A stretch of DNA of 40,566 nucleotides. Origin: Armatimonadia bacterium (GTDB lineage: Bacteria; Armatimonadota; Zipacnadia; UBA1398). Below are positions 1 to 8,226 of the stretch, one piece after another. Every line of letters starts with the position of its first letter. Positions within the stretch are counted from its first letter, which is position 1. The notes under the pieces are model-generated. The model did no database searches. It was not told the DNA's origin and was given only the letters and a program-made list of their open reading frames with translations. Made by a program: the position numbers and the translations under genes. The stretch is from contig WJIW01000117.1 in NCBI GenBank assembly GCA_014730065.1, positions 1 to 40,566 on the forward strand, written 5' to 3'.

Positions 1-1
1 C

Positions 2-355
2 GGCACCTGGCCCGACCCCGCGGGCAAGCCCCAGGCCCAGGCCATGGCGCTCTACGCGCTCTGCGCCCACGCCCTGGCGACAGGGGATCGCGCGTGGACC
101 GAGCAGGCGTGGCCCGCCATGACCCGGGCAGCGGTGGCATTGGCCCAAGGCGAGGTCCCCTGCGAGTGGGTGCTCGATGCCTACCGCAGGGTCTGCGGGG
201 AGCTCGATCTCGAGTGCCCGAAGGCAGTGGGCTCGCCGACCACGGGCGGCGGGCTGCCGGTCCCGCCGGATGAAGCGATCGACGCGGCCGGTGGGCCGTG
301 CCCAGTGTCGGCGGCGGCCAGAGCGGTGCTGCTGAATGCCGGCGGCGACGCGTAG
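2..355 (+). CDS. C-terminal end of an unrecognised protein (5' truncated)
   Basis: The reading frame is open from the left edge of the window and ends at TAG 353-355, so only the last 117 residues are visible. They begin with an Ala-rich helical segment (AQAMALYALCAHALATGD) and continue to a Pro/Gly-rich tail containing VGSPTTGGGLPVPPDEA. I do not recognise a family. The next gene starts 18 bases downstream on the same strand and its ribosome binding site (GGAGGGG) abuts this stop codon, so the two are probably co-transcribed. It could belong to the same ABC export locus as the permease that follows, but nothing in the visible residues shows that. Confidence 0.6.
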   Translation, partial: GTWPDPAGKPQAQAMALYALCAHALATGDRAWTEQAWPAMTRAAVALAQGEVPCEWVLDAYRRVCGELDLECPKAVGSPTTGGGLPVPPDEAIDAAGGPCPVSAAARAVLLNAGGDA

Positions 356-373
356 GAGGGGACGTGTGGGTCC

Positions 374-2296
374 ATGGCAGCAGGAAGACAGCCGCGACGC
401 ATCCTGGCACCCGTGACGGGGCTGCTTGGGGGGTGGGTCGACGACCTCCGGATGGCGGGGAATCCGTACGCCATCCGCGACATTCGCTCCCGGGTTCGGG
501 GCCTGCGGTTCCCCTTGCTGCTTCTCATCTACCACGTCATCGTCATCGGCGTGGGGCTCATCGCCGTGGCCGCCTATGCCGCCAGCGCGAATCCCACTAC
601 CCCGGCGGGACGGTACGTCTTCCCATCCCTCGTGTACACCCAGCTCGTACTCGCTCCCATCGTCTCGGCGGTGCTGACGGCCACGTGCGTCTCCACCGAA
701 CGGGAGAAGCAGACCATCGATCTGGTGGTAATGACACCCATGCGCGGCGTCGAGATCGCGCTGGGGAAGCTGGCCATCCCGTGGGGACTCACCATGATGG
801 TCGCCATCACCTCGGCGCCGTACGCCGTGTTGTGCATGGTGGGCGGCGGGGTTAACTCGGGCTCGGTGCTGCTGCTGTACCTGGGTTTGGCCATCTTCTG
901 CGGGATCACCGCCACCTTCGGCCTGCTCATGTCCGTCGTGTCTCGAAGCTCGGCATCGGCCGTCATCGTGACCCTGGTCGTGTATGTGATCTGCCTGATC
1001 ACGGGTCTCGTGGGCAATGGACTGTTGGTTCAGGGCTCCTTCGGGGCCGGCATGTTCGGCCCGCCCAACTGGACCTTCGGCCCGTACACCTACCTTTACC
1101 CGACCACTTGGGCGAGCGGGATGCTGGCCGCCGGCGATGCCCAGTGCCTGGCCTTCGGTCGCGGCGTCCCCTTCTGGCTCGCCGGGGTGGCCGTCTGGGG
1201 CCTCCTGGGGGCCTACATGACCATGGTCGCCAGTTGCCGGCTGAGCATCACGCCGCCCAGGCACCTCATCGCCCGGCGAGTCTTGGGCCTGTTGACGTGG
1301 ACAGCGCTCGCAGCCATGGTCATCGGCGGGGTATGGGAGGACTTGGCTAGCGGATCGACCTTCTCCATGGCCAACCTCGGCGGGTACGGGGGCGGTGGGG
1401 CGAGCATGCTGGTCATCGTGTCTACCATCGCGACCATGGCGGCCTCGGTGGTTGCCATGCAATCGGGGCTGGGCGACTATCCGGACCTGTGGTGCCGACC
1501 CTTTGGCCAGGTGCTTCGGCGCATGGCCGTCCTGTGGAAGGTGCTGAGCCCCCGGCCCGAGTCGGGCCTGGCCATCGGTCTCCTTGGCTGGGCGGCGGCC
1601 GTGGCGGTCCCCTTCCTCGGGAACCACCTCGTCTTCGGGAGTGCCATCCCGCCATCCTTGGCTCCAGGTCATCTGCTGGGATTGCTGATCCCCCAGGTCC
1701 TCTGCATCGTCTTCGCCAGTTTTGTGGGGCTGTGGGCGAACGCGCGGTTCCCCTACGCGACCAACGCCCGCCGCAACGCCGCCGCCGGCCGACTGGTGCC
1801 GCTGCTGGCGTGGCCCATCGTCATGGCGATCGTGTTCGCCGCCATCGCGGGCCCTGTGGGTGCCCGCAACCCGGAGGCGGGATACATCACGTCGGCCATC
1901 GGAGCGCACGTGTCTGCCCTCAGCCCCTTCTCCCACCCCATGCTTCTGGGAATGGCGGGTCTATCGACGCCCATGGCGATGAAGGCATGGGTCGAGATCG
2001 GCCCCCTGAGCCTGCACCCACATATGGTGGCCGCCCTGATCGCCTTGGGACTGGCCATCGGCATGCTCGTGGTGACCGCTCGCCGGTGGCGGGAGAACGC
2101 CCGGTGGCTCCAGAGCCAGGGGTACTCCATGGGCAGGCTCGAGGAGCAGCAGGACCACACCGCCGTCACCCCGGCTCACGCCGTGTACCCCACCGATCCG
2201 TCGGTGCAGAAGACGGTTACCGCACCGGCCCAGGAGACGCCCGCGGAGCCATCCGAAACCGAGCCGCCGGGTCCCTACTCACCTGGCTCCAGGTAG
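374..2296 (+). CDS. ABC-2 type transporter permease, about 640 residues
   Basis: This is a polytopic inner-membrane protein with roughly a dozen hydrophobic segments and no ATPase motif. After a short basic N-terminus the first membrane segment lies near residues 45-70. The loop STEREKQTIDLVVMTP (near residues 109-124) is the signature region of ABC-2 permeases that couples to the ATPase. A large central block of helices follows, and the last 50 residues are a hydrophilic Pro/Glu/Thr-rich tail. At about 640 residues it is long for the family and may be a fused two-half permease. ATG 374 is preceded by AGGAGGGG. The partner ATP-binding gene is not in the window and presumably lies to the left. 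The 3' end overlaps the convergent glycosidase gene by 22 bases. The transported substrate cannot be read from the sequence. Confidence 0.85.
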   Translation: MAAGRQPRRILAPVTGLLGGWVDDLRMAGNPYAIRDIRSRVRGLRFPLLLLIYHVIVIGVGLIAVAAYAASANPTTPAGRYVFPSLVYTQLVLAPIVSAVLTATCVSTEREKQTIDLVVMTPMRGVEIALGKLAIPWGLTMMVAITSAPYAVLCMVGGGVNSGSVLLLYLGLAIFCGITATFGLLMSVVSRSSASAVIVTLVVYVICLITGLVGNGLLVQGSFGAGMFGPPNWTFGPYTYLYPTTWASGMLAAGDAQCLAFGRGVPFWLAGVAVWGLLGAYMTMVASCRLSITPPRHLIARRVLGLLTWTALAAMVIGGVWEDLASGSTFSMANLGGYGGGGASMLVIVSTIATMAASVVAMQSGLGDYPDLWCRPFGQVLRRMAVLWKVLSPRPESGLAIGLLGWAAAVAVPFLGNHLVFGSAIPPSLAPGHLLGLLIPQVLCIVFASFVGLWANARFPYATNARRNAAAGRLVPLLAWPIVMAIVFAAIAGPVGARNPEAGYITSAIGAHVSALSPFSHPMLLGMAGLSTPMAMKAWVEIGPLSLHPHMVAALIALGLAIGMLVVTARRWRENARWLQSQGYSMGRLEEQQDHTAVTPAHAVYPTDPSVQKTVTAPAQETPAEPSETEPPGPYSPGSR

Positions 2297-5200
2297 AGGC
2301 CCAGCTCCGACAGGGCGGGGCAGACGGGCGACTCCACCACGCGCACCCGCACGCGCTCGATCGTGGTGGGCTCCAGGCGGATCAGCCGCCTAGCCCCAAT
2401 ACCTGTGACCGCCGCGACCTCGCGCCACTGGCCGCCTTCCCACACGTCCACGGCGATGGTCTCGATGCGCTGGCCCAGCGGCAGGTGCTCGCGAAGGGAG
2501 ATCACGTTGAAGGTAGTGGGCTGGCCCAGATCCAGCACCAGCTCCGGAGCCGTGACGCCATCGTCCGTCGCCCAGTACGTGTCGCGGTCGCCGTCGAGGA
2601 GCGCCTCGGGACCATAGGCCGGGTGGTCGCCGCGTACATCGCTGGCGGTAAGCTCCGCGCCGGCGGCCAGGTTCTCGTCGAACGTCTCCTCGATGATGCG
2701 CCCGAACTCAGCTAGCGACGCCGCATCGGCCTCGTGGATCTGTCCGCGCCGGTCGGGCGGCAGGTTCAGTAGTAGTGACGCGCCCCGCCCGATGGAGGCG
2801 TAGTATAGGTCCACGAGCTGCTGGGGTGTCTTCACATCGTCGTCCTCGGCGGGATGGTAGAACCAGCCCGGCCGGATGGAGACATCGGCCTCGGCGGGGA
2901 TCCACTCCGACCCTCCGCGCTCGCCCGATGTGTTGCGTGGGATGTCGATCTCGCCCACTGTGCCCTCGGGCGTGATGGTCGCCCAGCAAGGATCGCCGGC
3001 GACGCCGCTCTCGTTGCCGACCCACCGCACGTCGGGCCCTATGTCGCTGAAGATCACCGCGCCGGGTTGAAGCTCCCGGATCAAGCCCCAAGTCTCATCC
3101 CAGCCGTAGTAGCCGTGCTTGTCCACGCGCCGAGTCTCGTTGGCGCCTCCGTAGTAGCCGTCCCCGCCGTTGGCGCCATCGAACCAGACCTCGAAGATCT
3201 CGCCGTACTCGGTGAGCAGCTCCCGAAGCTGGTTACGGTAGTATTCCACGTAGGCCGGTGAGCCATAGTCCGCATGATTCCGGTCCCAGGGAGAGAGGTA
3301 CACGCCGAATTCGAGGCCATGGCGGCGACACGCCTCGGCCACCTCGCGTACCACGTCGCCTTCGCCATCGCGCCACGGACTCGCGGCAACGGAGTGGTCG
3401 GTGTACGCGCTCGGCCAGAGGCAGAAGCCGTCGTGGTGCTTGGCCGTCAGGATGAGGCCCTTCAGTCCCCCCTCGGCGGCGACCCGGGCCATCTGGTCGG
3501 CATCGAAGTCGGTGGGCTCGAAGATCGATGGGGACTCGTCCCCGAAGCCCCATTCCTTGTCGGTGAACGTGTTCACGGTGAAGTGCAGGAAGCCGTACAG
3601 CTCCAGATCATGCCAATCGAGCTGCCGGTCGCTGGGTAGGGCGCCGTAGGGCTCGGGCGGATCGGGCGCGGGACCGGTTCGGCGTACCACGCGGACGCCG
3701 AAGAGGCCGCCGGCGAAGTTGCCCTCATGGCCCCTCAGCTCGACGGTCACCCGGTCCTTGTTTTCGATCAGGTCCCCGGGCAGGGGGTAAGTGATCTGGA
3801 AGAACTCGTCGGGGGCGTCCATGTCCAGGGTCTGGGTGGCGATGACCTGGCCGTCCACCACGATGTCGAAGGTCCGGGCGCCCACATCGCTCCCCCAGTA
3901 CGTGCAGATCAGGTCCAGCGGCTCCGAGGGATCGACGGCCATCTCGAAGGAGAACCAGCCGCCATCGAAGCCATGCCGGAACTTCCGGCCCAGGTGTTCG
4001 CCCACGCCCGTGTTCTCGCCCTGGACGCTATGATCGCGCTCGTCCTGCATCTCCCCCGGCTGCATCCAGTCCACGGTGATGGCCTCGAGAACCTTCTGGC
4101 GCCGCCGCTCCTCGCGATACTCGGCCTGTCGCCGCTCCCAGCCCTCGGGGCTGAACCGTTCCCAGTAGACGGTGTACCTTTCGCCGTGGACCTGGTGGAA
4201 GGGCTTCAGGGGGACGTTCCTGGGATGGCCCGCTCCCCGCAGACGGAAGGTCAGGGGCTCGTCGCCCGCCACGATCCACTCCTCCAGATCGCGATCGCCC
4301 GGCACCAGAACGGGCACGTAATCCACTTCGGTGGCGCGGGGATCATTCTCGGGCCCTAATAGGCCCGCCAGCACGAGGGGGCCGTACAAGATGGCCACTC
4401 GGTCCGCATCGTCGGGCATGGGCTCCAGCCGGAGCTCCATGGGGAGGCGCACTCGAACCGTATCGCCGTCCTCCCACTGGCGGCGGATGTGGGCGTAGCC
4501 ATCCCTGACCTGCGCCGGCGCCTCTTCGCCGTTGACCTCGATGGCGAACCCGTCGCCGACCCAGCTCGGCTTGCGCACGGCCAGGGACATCTCGGTGGGT
4601 TCGGCCAAGTCCAGGGTCAGGGTGGTCGCCTCCTCGGAGGGGAAGTCGGTGGCCTGGCGGAGGGTCAGGCCTCGCTCATTCCAGTTCAGTGTCGAGGCGA
4701 TGAAGAGGTTGACGTACAAGGTGTCACCGGAATGGTAGTAGATCGACTCCCCGTACTTGGCGTGGTTCTCGATGCCCGTACCGACGCAGCACCAGAAGCT
4801 GTCGTCGATGGTGGAGTAGGTCTTGTGGGAGCCCGGCTCCAGGGGCACGTAGTAGCACACCATGCCCGTATCCGGGTTCTGCGAGGCCAGGATGTGGTTA
4901 TAGAGGGCCCGCTCGTAGTAGTCGGCGTGCCGGGCCGAGGGGTCCCAGGCCATGAGGTGCCGGGTCAGCTTGAGCATGTTGTACGTGTTGCACGTCTCGG
5001 TGGTCGAGCTCCCGAGGCGGTTGCTTAGCTGGTCCGGGGGCCCGAAGTGCTCGCTGGTCGTGTTCCCGCCGGTCACGTACGAGTGATGATCGATCACCGT
5101 GGACCAGAGGTTCTCGGCGATGGTCCGGTCGCGCTCGTCGCCCGTCAGCTCGTAGCGCCGGGCTACGCCGATGATCTTGGGGATCTGGGTGTTGCCATGA

Positions 5201-6006
5201 AGGCCGGGGAGGGGGTCCTCGCCTTCGGCCAGGGGCTCGAGCACCGCCTCGTGGTGGAACTTGCGCGACAGCTCGAGGTATCTCTCCTCGCCCGTCACGG
5301 CATACAGCTCAGCGAAGGACTCGTTGATGCCGCCATGCTCGCACGCCAGCATGGTCTGCCATTGGTCGTGGGTCAGGTTGGCTGTGAGCTGGTAGGCCCA
5401 GTCCGCCAGCTCGATGGCGACCTGGAGAGCCAGCTCGTTGCCGCAGTGGCGGTGCGTGTCCAGGAGTCCGGCGAACTGCTTATGAAGGGTGTACCAGGGC
5501 ACCCAGATGCCATTCAGGTCGAAGCCCGCGCTACGGATGTCACCGGCCTTGATCTCGGCGAAGGCCCGCCGGCCATCGGGGATCGCGGCCACGTAGCCGT
5601 CCCCGTTGGCCCGCTGGCACTCGCGCAGCTCGTCCACGATGTAGGCCGTTCGGTCGCCGAGCCGCTCATCGCCGGTGGAGGCGTACATCTTGGCGCAGGC
5701 GGTGAGATAGTGGCCCAGAGTATGCCCGGCGACGCCCTCCGATTCCCATGCGCCATAGGACTCGGCCTTGGGCTCCAATCCGGCCTCGGAGCGGAACCGT
5801 GCCAGCAGCCGGTCGGGCTCCAGCGCCAGGAGCCACCGACCATCCAGCTCCATGGCGTGCTTGAAGGGCCCCTCCTCCAGCCGCACCGACTCGAGAGGGA
5901 AGGGCAGTGCGACGACGGCGTCCACGTTGGGGACGGCGGCGTCGGGAGGCGGGAGCTGGCCGATCAGGGCGGGCAGGAGAGACGCTGCGGTGAGAACGGT
6001 GGGCAT
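2275..6006 (-). CDS. Secreted fusion enzyme: GH127-type beta-L-arabinofuranosidase + GH29-type alpha-L-fucosidase + discoidin domain
   Basis: The start is placed at ATG 6006 because a perfect GGAGGAG lies 6 bases upstream and a hydrophobic signal-like N-terminus (MPTVLTAASLLPALIG) follows; a longer ORF reading to 6114 is less likely. Of 1243 residues, about 30-640 are a DUF1680/GH127 alpha/alpha barrel. It has TETC (Glu337, Cys339) and WCC (Cys406, Cys407), matching the known zinc and catalytic Glu338, Cys340, Cys417 and Cys418 of Bifidobacterium HypBA1. Residues about 655-775 form a beta-sandwich like those that follow GH127 enzymes. Residues about 785-1105 are a GH29 alpha-L-fucosidase barrel with AKHHDGFCLWPS and the nucleophile region VWFDGANG (Asp943). 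The last 130 residues resemble an F5/8 type C carbohydrate-binding domain. It probably strips arabinose and fucose from plant glycans or glycoproteins. Substrates are inferred from family. Confidence 0.9.
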   Translation of the reverse strand: MPTVLTAASLLPALIGQLPPPDAAVPNVDAVVALPFPLESVRLEEGPFKHAMELDGRWLLALEPDRLLARFRSEAGLEPKAESYGAWESEGVAGHTLGHYLTACAKMYASTGDERLGDRTAYIVDELRECQRANGDGYVAAIPDGRRAFAEIKAGDIRSAGFDLNGIWVPWYTLHKQFAGLLDTHRHCGNELALQVAIELADWAYQLTANLTHDQWQTMLACEHGGINESFAELYAVTGEERYLELSRKFHHEAVLEPLAEGEDPLPGLHGNTQIPKIIGVARRYELTGDERDRTIAENLWSTVIDHHSYVTGGNTTSEHFGPPDQLSNRLGSSTTETCNTYNMLKLTRHLMAWDPSARHADYYERALYNHILASQNPDTGMVCYYVPLEPGSHKTYSTIDDSFWCCVGTGIENHAKYGESIYYHSGDTLYVNLFIASTLNWNERGLTLRQATDFPSEEATTLTLDLAEPTEMSLAVRKPSWVGDGFAIEVNGEEAPAQVRDGYAHIRRQWEDGDTVRVRLPMELRLEPMPDDADRVAILYGPLVLAGLLGPENDPRATEVDYVPVLVPGDRDLEEWIVAGDEPLTFRLRGAGHPRNVPLKPFHQVHGERYTVYWERFSPEGWERRQAEYREERRRQKVLEAITVDWMQPGEMQDERDHSVQGENTGVGEHLGRKFRHGFDGGWFSFEMAVDPSEPLDLICTYWGSDVGARTFDIVVDGQVIATQTLDMDAPDEFFQITYPLPGDLIENKDRVTVELRGHEGNFAGGLFGVRVVRRTGPAPDPPEPYGALPSDRQLDWHDLELYGFLHFTVNTFTDKEWGFGDESPSIFEPTDFDADQMARVAAEGGLKGLILTAKHHDGFCLWPSAYTDHSVAASPWRDGEGDVVREVAEACRRHGLEFGVYLSPWDRNHADYGSPAYVEYYRNQLRELLTEYGEIFEVWFDGANGGDGYYGGANETRRVDKHGYYGWDETWGLIRELQPGAVIFSDIGPDVRWVGNESGVAGDPCWATITPEGTVGEIDIPRNTSGERGGSEWIPAEADVSIRPGWFYHPAEDDDVKTPQQLVDLYYASIGRGASLLLNLPPDRRGQIHEADAASLAEFGRIIEETFDENLAAGAELTASDVRGDHPAYGPEALLDGDRDTYWATDDGVTAPELVLDLGQPTTFNVISLREHLPLGQRIETIAVDVWEGGQWREVAAVTGIGARRLIRLEPTTIERVRVRVVESPVCPALSELGLYLEPGE

Positions 6007-6097
6007 GTAGGGCTCCTCCGGCATGGGATTGGTGAAGCGGAGTTCGCGCCCTTTCGCGGGTACCCTTGCGAGTGATGAGGCGATCGCGGTAGCTGAA

Positions 6098-6127
6098 AGG
6101 GGCGAGGCCCCCATGGACCTCGCCCCT
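6098..6127 (-). terminator. Perfect 10-bp hairpin, possible terminator of the small secreted-protein gene
   Basis: AGGGGCGAGG (6098-6107) and CCTCGCCCCT (6118-6127) are perfect inverted repeats around a 10-base loop. They lie between the end of the minus-strand small secreted-protein gene (6186) and the start of the minus-strand glycosidase (6006). There is no convincing T-run after it on the minus strand, so termination is a guess; it could equally separate expression of the two genes. Confidence 0.4.
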
Positions 6128-6145
6128 CCCTGACCAGCGTCCCCC

Positions 6146-6170
6146 TTCCGGCACCCCCCCGGGGCCGGAA
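6146..6170. repeat. 7-bp inverted repeat (hairpin) in the intergenic gap
   Basis: TTCCGGC (6146-6152) and GCCGGAA (6164-6170) pair perfectly around an 11-base C/G-rich loop, 16 bases before the stop codon of the small secreted-protein gene. Together with the hairpin at 6098-6127 it makes two stem-loops in tandem in the 180-base gap. No T-tract is present on either side. Confidence 0.4.
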
Positions 6171-6185
6171 AGCCTCTCGGAGTCG

Positions 6186-6545
6186 CTACTCTTCGCCGCC
6201 CGGACGGGGTCGCTGCGGGGGCTCGGGCCGGGGCAGCTCCGTCTCGGCCAGTAGCTCGAGGGTGTTGCCGTCGAACTTCATCAGCTTGGGCCCAGCCAGC
6301 ACATAGACGGCGCCGCGATCAGCGGAGATCGCCGGTCCGCCGCCACCGCCGGGTCGCATCATGCCCGGACCTCCGGGGCCGCCGGGCCCACCCGGTCCGC
6401 CGGGGCCCATCATGCCTGGGCCGGTGCCCGGGCCGGTTCCGCCACCGGGGCCTCGGAACCCCTGGGCTTGGGCGATGGCCGCCGCCCCGGCAACGACCAC
6501 CAGTACGATCAAGACTAACGTCAGAACGCCATAGCGTGTGGTCAT
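6186..6545 (-). CDS. Small secreted Gly/Pro/Met-rich protein
   Basis: This 119-residue protein has a clear Sec signal peptide (TTRYGVLTLVLIVLVVVAGAA, cleavage probably after AQA). A low-complexity segment follows, built from GPG, GPGG and PGMM units at about residues 30-67. A short C-terminal part (ISADRGAVYVLAGPKLMKFD then LELLAETELP) reads like one blade of a beta-propeller, and the tail is Pro/Arg-rich. I know similar small exported proteins from planctomycete-like genomes but no function for them. The start is ambiguous: ATG 6545 (used here, with GGTAGGG upstream) or GTG 6554. It stands alone on the minus strand, divergent from the URO-D-fold gene. The Met-rich repeats could bind metal; that is speculation. 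Confidence 0.7.
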   Translation of the reverse strand: MTTRYGVLTLVLIVLVVVAGAAAIAQAQGFRGPGGGTGPGTGPGMMGPGGPGGPGGPGGPGMMRPGGGGGPAISADRGAVYVLAGPKLMKFDGNTLELLAETELPRPEPPQRPRPGGEE

Positions 6546-6607
6546 TCCGATCACCCTACCTTCTCTCTTGGAGTTACCGACGGGCTCTTCTTGCTCCCCG
6601 TCGATGG

Positions 6608-6656
6608 TGTCATGCTACCCAGCCCGCATGACAAGAACTGGCGGCCTACCATGACA
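6608..6656. repeat. Three TGTCATG/CATGACA elements in a divergent promoter region
   Basis: TGTCATG at 6608-6614 is inverted relative to CATGACA at 6627-6633 (12 bases between), and a third copy, CATGACA, lies at 6650-6656. They sit in the 158-base gap between the small secreted-protein gene (minus) and the URO-D-fold gene (plus), where a regulator of one or both would bind. A TGTAAT hexamer at 6661-6666 could be a plus-strand -10 box. No regulator is known for this motif. Confidence 0.45.
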
Positions 6657-6703
6657 GAGTTGTAATCTGCCAGCCTGGGTGCGGGTGATGCGGGAGCGAA
6701 GGG

Positions 6704-7738
6704 ATGGACCCCATGATCCCGAGGGAGCGCCAGCTCGCCGCGATCGAGCATGAAGAGGCCGACCGGCCGTCGGTGGATGTCATCTGCATCGAGATCATGC
6801 CGGAGCTGGCCGAGACCCTAGGCGTGGCCGAAGACCAAGTGTACGAAGCTCTCGGGATCGATGGCCGTATCGTGGGCGCGGGGCACCTGGGCCCGCCCCG
6901 GCAGACACCCGATGGCCAGCTACTGAGCGAATGGGGCACGGGTAGCGACTGGGTGTACTCGCATCGCCACCAGCGGCCTCTGGCGGGGGCCGAATCTGTG
7001 GCCGACGTGGAGGCCCACCCATGGCCCGACCCCGACTGGTACGGCTACGATCAGGCGGCCAAGCTGGCCGCTACCATCTCATCGAATTACGCCGTCCGCG
7101 GGCCGACGTGGATGCCGATAGCCTGCCGGGTCTTCGAGCTCTTCGGTGTCGAGCGAGCCCTCATGCACCTGGCCGGCGAGCCCGCCGTCTTCGAGGCCGC
7201 GGCCCGGCACGTGCACCGCTTCGTGCGCCGTTACTCGGAGCGTCTCTTGGATGCCTGCGGCGACCACATGCCCATCTACTCCATCGGCGACGACTTCGCC
7301 ACCCAGCGCGGCCTGATGATCAGCCCCGATGCTTGGCGGCGCGTGCTGAAGCCTCTCTATGCGGACCTCTTCGAGATGGCCCGCCAGAGGGGCAGGTACG
7401 TGTGGCTCCATTCCTGCGGGGACATCACCGCGGTGCTTCCCGATCTGATCGACATAGGGATGGATGTGTGGGAGACGGTGCAGCTCCATACCTTGCCCAT
7501 CGACGCCCACGCCCTGAAGCGGGAGTACGGCCGGGATGTGTGCTTCTTCGGCGGGATCAACACCCAGCGGCTGCCCTTCGCCACGCCCGACGAGATACGG
7601 CGGGAGGTGGATGAAGTGATGCGTGCTCTGGCGCCCGGGGGAGGGTTCATCTGCGGCCCGGACCATCACATCAAGCCCGACGTTCCGGCGGAGCGCGCCA
7701 TCGCCCTGTTCCGCGCGGCGACAAGCGAGCCCCGATAG
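6704..7738 (+). CDS. URO-D-fold protein with MtaA-like zinc site (probable methyltransferase family)
   Basis: This 344-residue protein belongs to the uroporphyrinogen decarboxylase/MtaA superfamily. It opens with the family's typical PRERQLAAIEHEEADRP segment. It has His236-x-Cys238 in LHSCGDI and a distant Cys317 in FICGPDHHI. This H-x-C...C arrangement is the zinc site of corrinoid-dependent MtaA/MtbA methyltransferases and is absent from true HemE, so a methyl transfer role is more likely than heme synthesis. The substrate is unknown. ATG 6704 has GGGAG 7 bases upstream; ATG 6713 is an alternative. It is followed after 56 bases by osmC, which has its own promoter-like sequence, so they need not be one operon. 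A related but different member of the superfamily begins at 39729. Confidence 0.8.
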   Translation: MDPMIPRERQLAAIEHEEADRPSVDVICIEIMPELAETLGVAEDQVYEALGIDGRIVGAGHLGPPRQTPDGQLLSEWGTGSDWVYSHRHQRPLAGAESVADVEAHPWPDPDWYGYDQAAKLAATISSNYAVRGPTWMPIACRVFELFGVERALMHLAGEPAVFEAAARHVHRFVRRYSERLLDACGDHMPIYSIGDDFATQRGLMISPDAWRRVLKPLYADLFEMARQRGRYVWLHSCGDITAVLPDLIDIGMDVWETVQLHTLPIDAHALKREYGRDVCFFGGINTQRLPFATPDEIRREVDEVMRALAPGGGFICGPDHHIKPDVPAERAIALFRAATSEPR

Positions 7739-7756
7739 TCCCTGGGCGCCAAAGGC

Positions 7757-7765
7757 TGCTATCCT
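7757..7765 (+). promoter_or_regulatory. Extended -10 promoter before osmC
   Basis: TGCTATCCT is an extended -10 element (TGn + TATCCT) ending 29 bases before the osmC start. No TTGACA-like -35 is visible, which is usual for extended -10 promoters. The same TGnTATCCT form precedes the MFS gene at 11381. Confidence 0.45.
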
Positions 7766-7794
7766 GGAGACGAGAGTCGAGAGGATGGAGAGTC

Positions 7795-8223
7795 ATGGCC
7801 ACCGCCAATGTGAAGATCGTCCTGGAGGACGCGGATGGCTACACCTTCCGCGCCGAGTTCCCCACAGGCCACCAGATCAAGATGGACATCCCCGAAGAGA
7901 GCGGGGGCGCCGACGAGGGTCCCCGGCCCATGCAAGTCATGCTCGCCGCCCTCGGCGGCTGCACGGGCATCGATGTCATGTCGATCCTGAACAAGATGAA
8001 GCAGCCCGTTGAGGGTTACGAGATCCACATCGAGGCCGACCAGTCCGAGGAGCACCCCAAGGTCTACACCGAGATCCGGGTCACCCACGTCATCAAGGGC
8101 GATGTGGAGGATGACCGAGCCGCCCGGGCCGTTGAGCTGAGTAGCGAGAAGTACTGCTCGGTCAGCGCCCAGATCAAGCAGGAGGGTACCGTGGAGTCGG
8201 ACTACCGTCTGGAGTCTGACTAG
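7795..8223 (+). CDS. OsmC family peroxiredoxin-like protein
   Basis: This 142-residue protein is the normal length for OsmC/YhfA thiol peroxidases, which reduce organic hydroperoxides in the cytoplasm. It shows the paired conserved cysteines of the family: one in MLAALGGCTGIDV (about residue 59) and one in EKYCSVSAQIK (about residue 122). An N-terminal beta-sheet carries the ligand-facing segment. The start has GGAG close upstream. The next gene, a disulfide oxidoreductase, begins 3 bases after its stop codon, so they are almost certainly one transcript and the oxidoreductase may serve as its reducing partner; that coupling is inference. Confidence 0.88.
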   Translation: MATANVKIVLEDADGYTFRAEFPTGHQIKMDIPEESGGADEGPRPMQVMLAALGGCTGIDVMSILNKMKQPVEGYEIHIEADQSEEHPKVYTEIRVTHVIKGDVEDDRAARAVELSSEKYCSVSAQIKQEGTVESDYRLESD

Positions 8224-8226
8224 CCC

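Noticed and set aside
1489-2715. 408-residue plus-strand frame running from the permease into the glycosidase
   Set aside because: It overlaps two confident genes in other frames and has Arg/Pro/Gly shadow composition.
5047-6075. 342-residue open frame on the plus strand inside the GH127 region
   Set aside because: It is antisense to the conserved glycosidase domain, and its sequence is low-complexity Val/Gly/Leu-rich without a family.
6350-6450. Short tandem GPG-type DNA repeats as a CRISPR or satellite
   Set aside because: They are codon-level repeats inside a small secreted-protein gene; there are no spacers or palindromic repeats.
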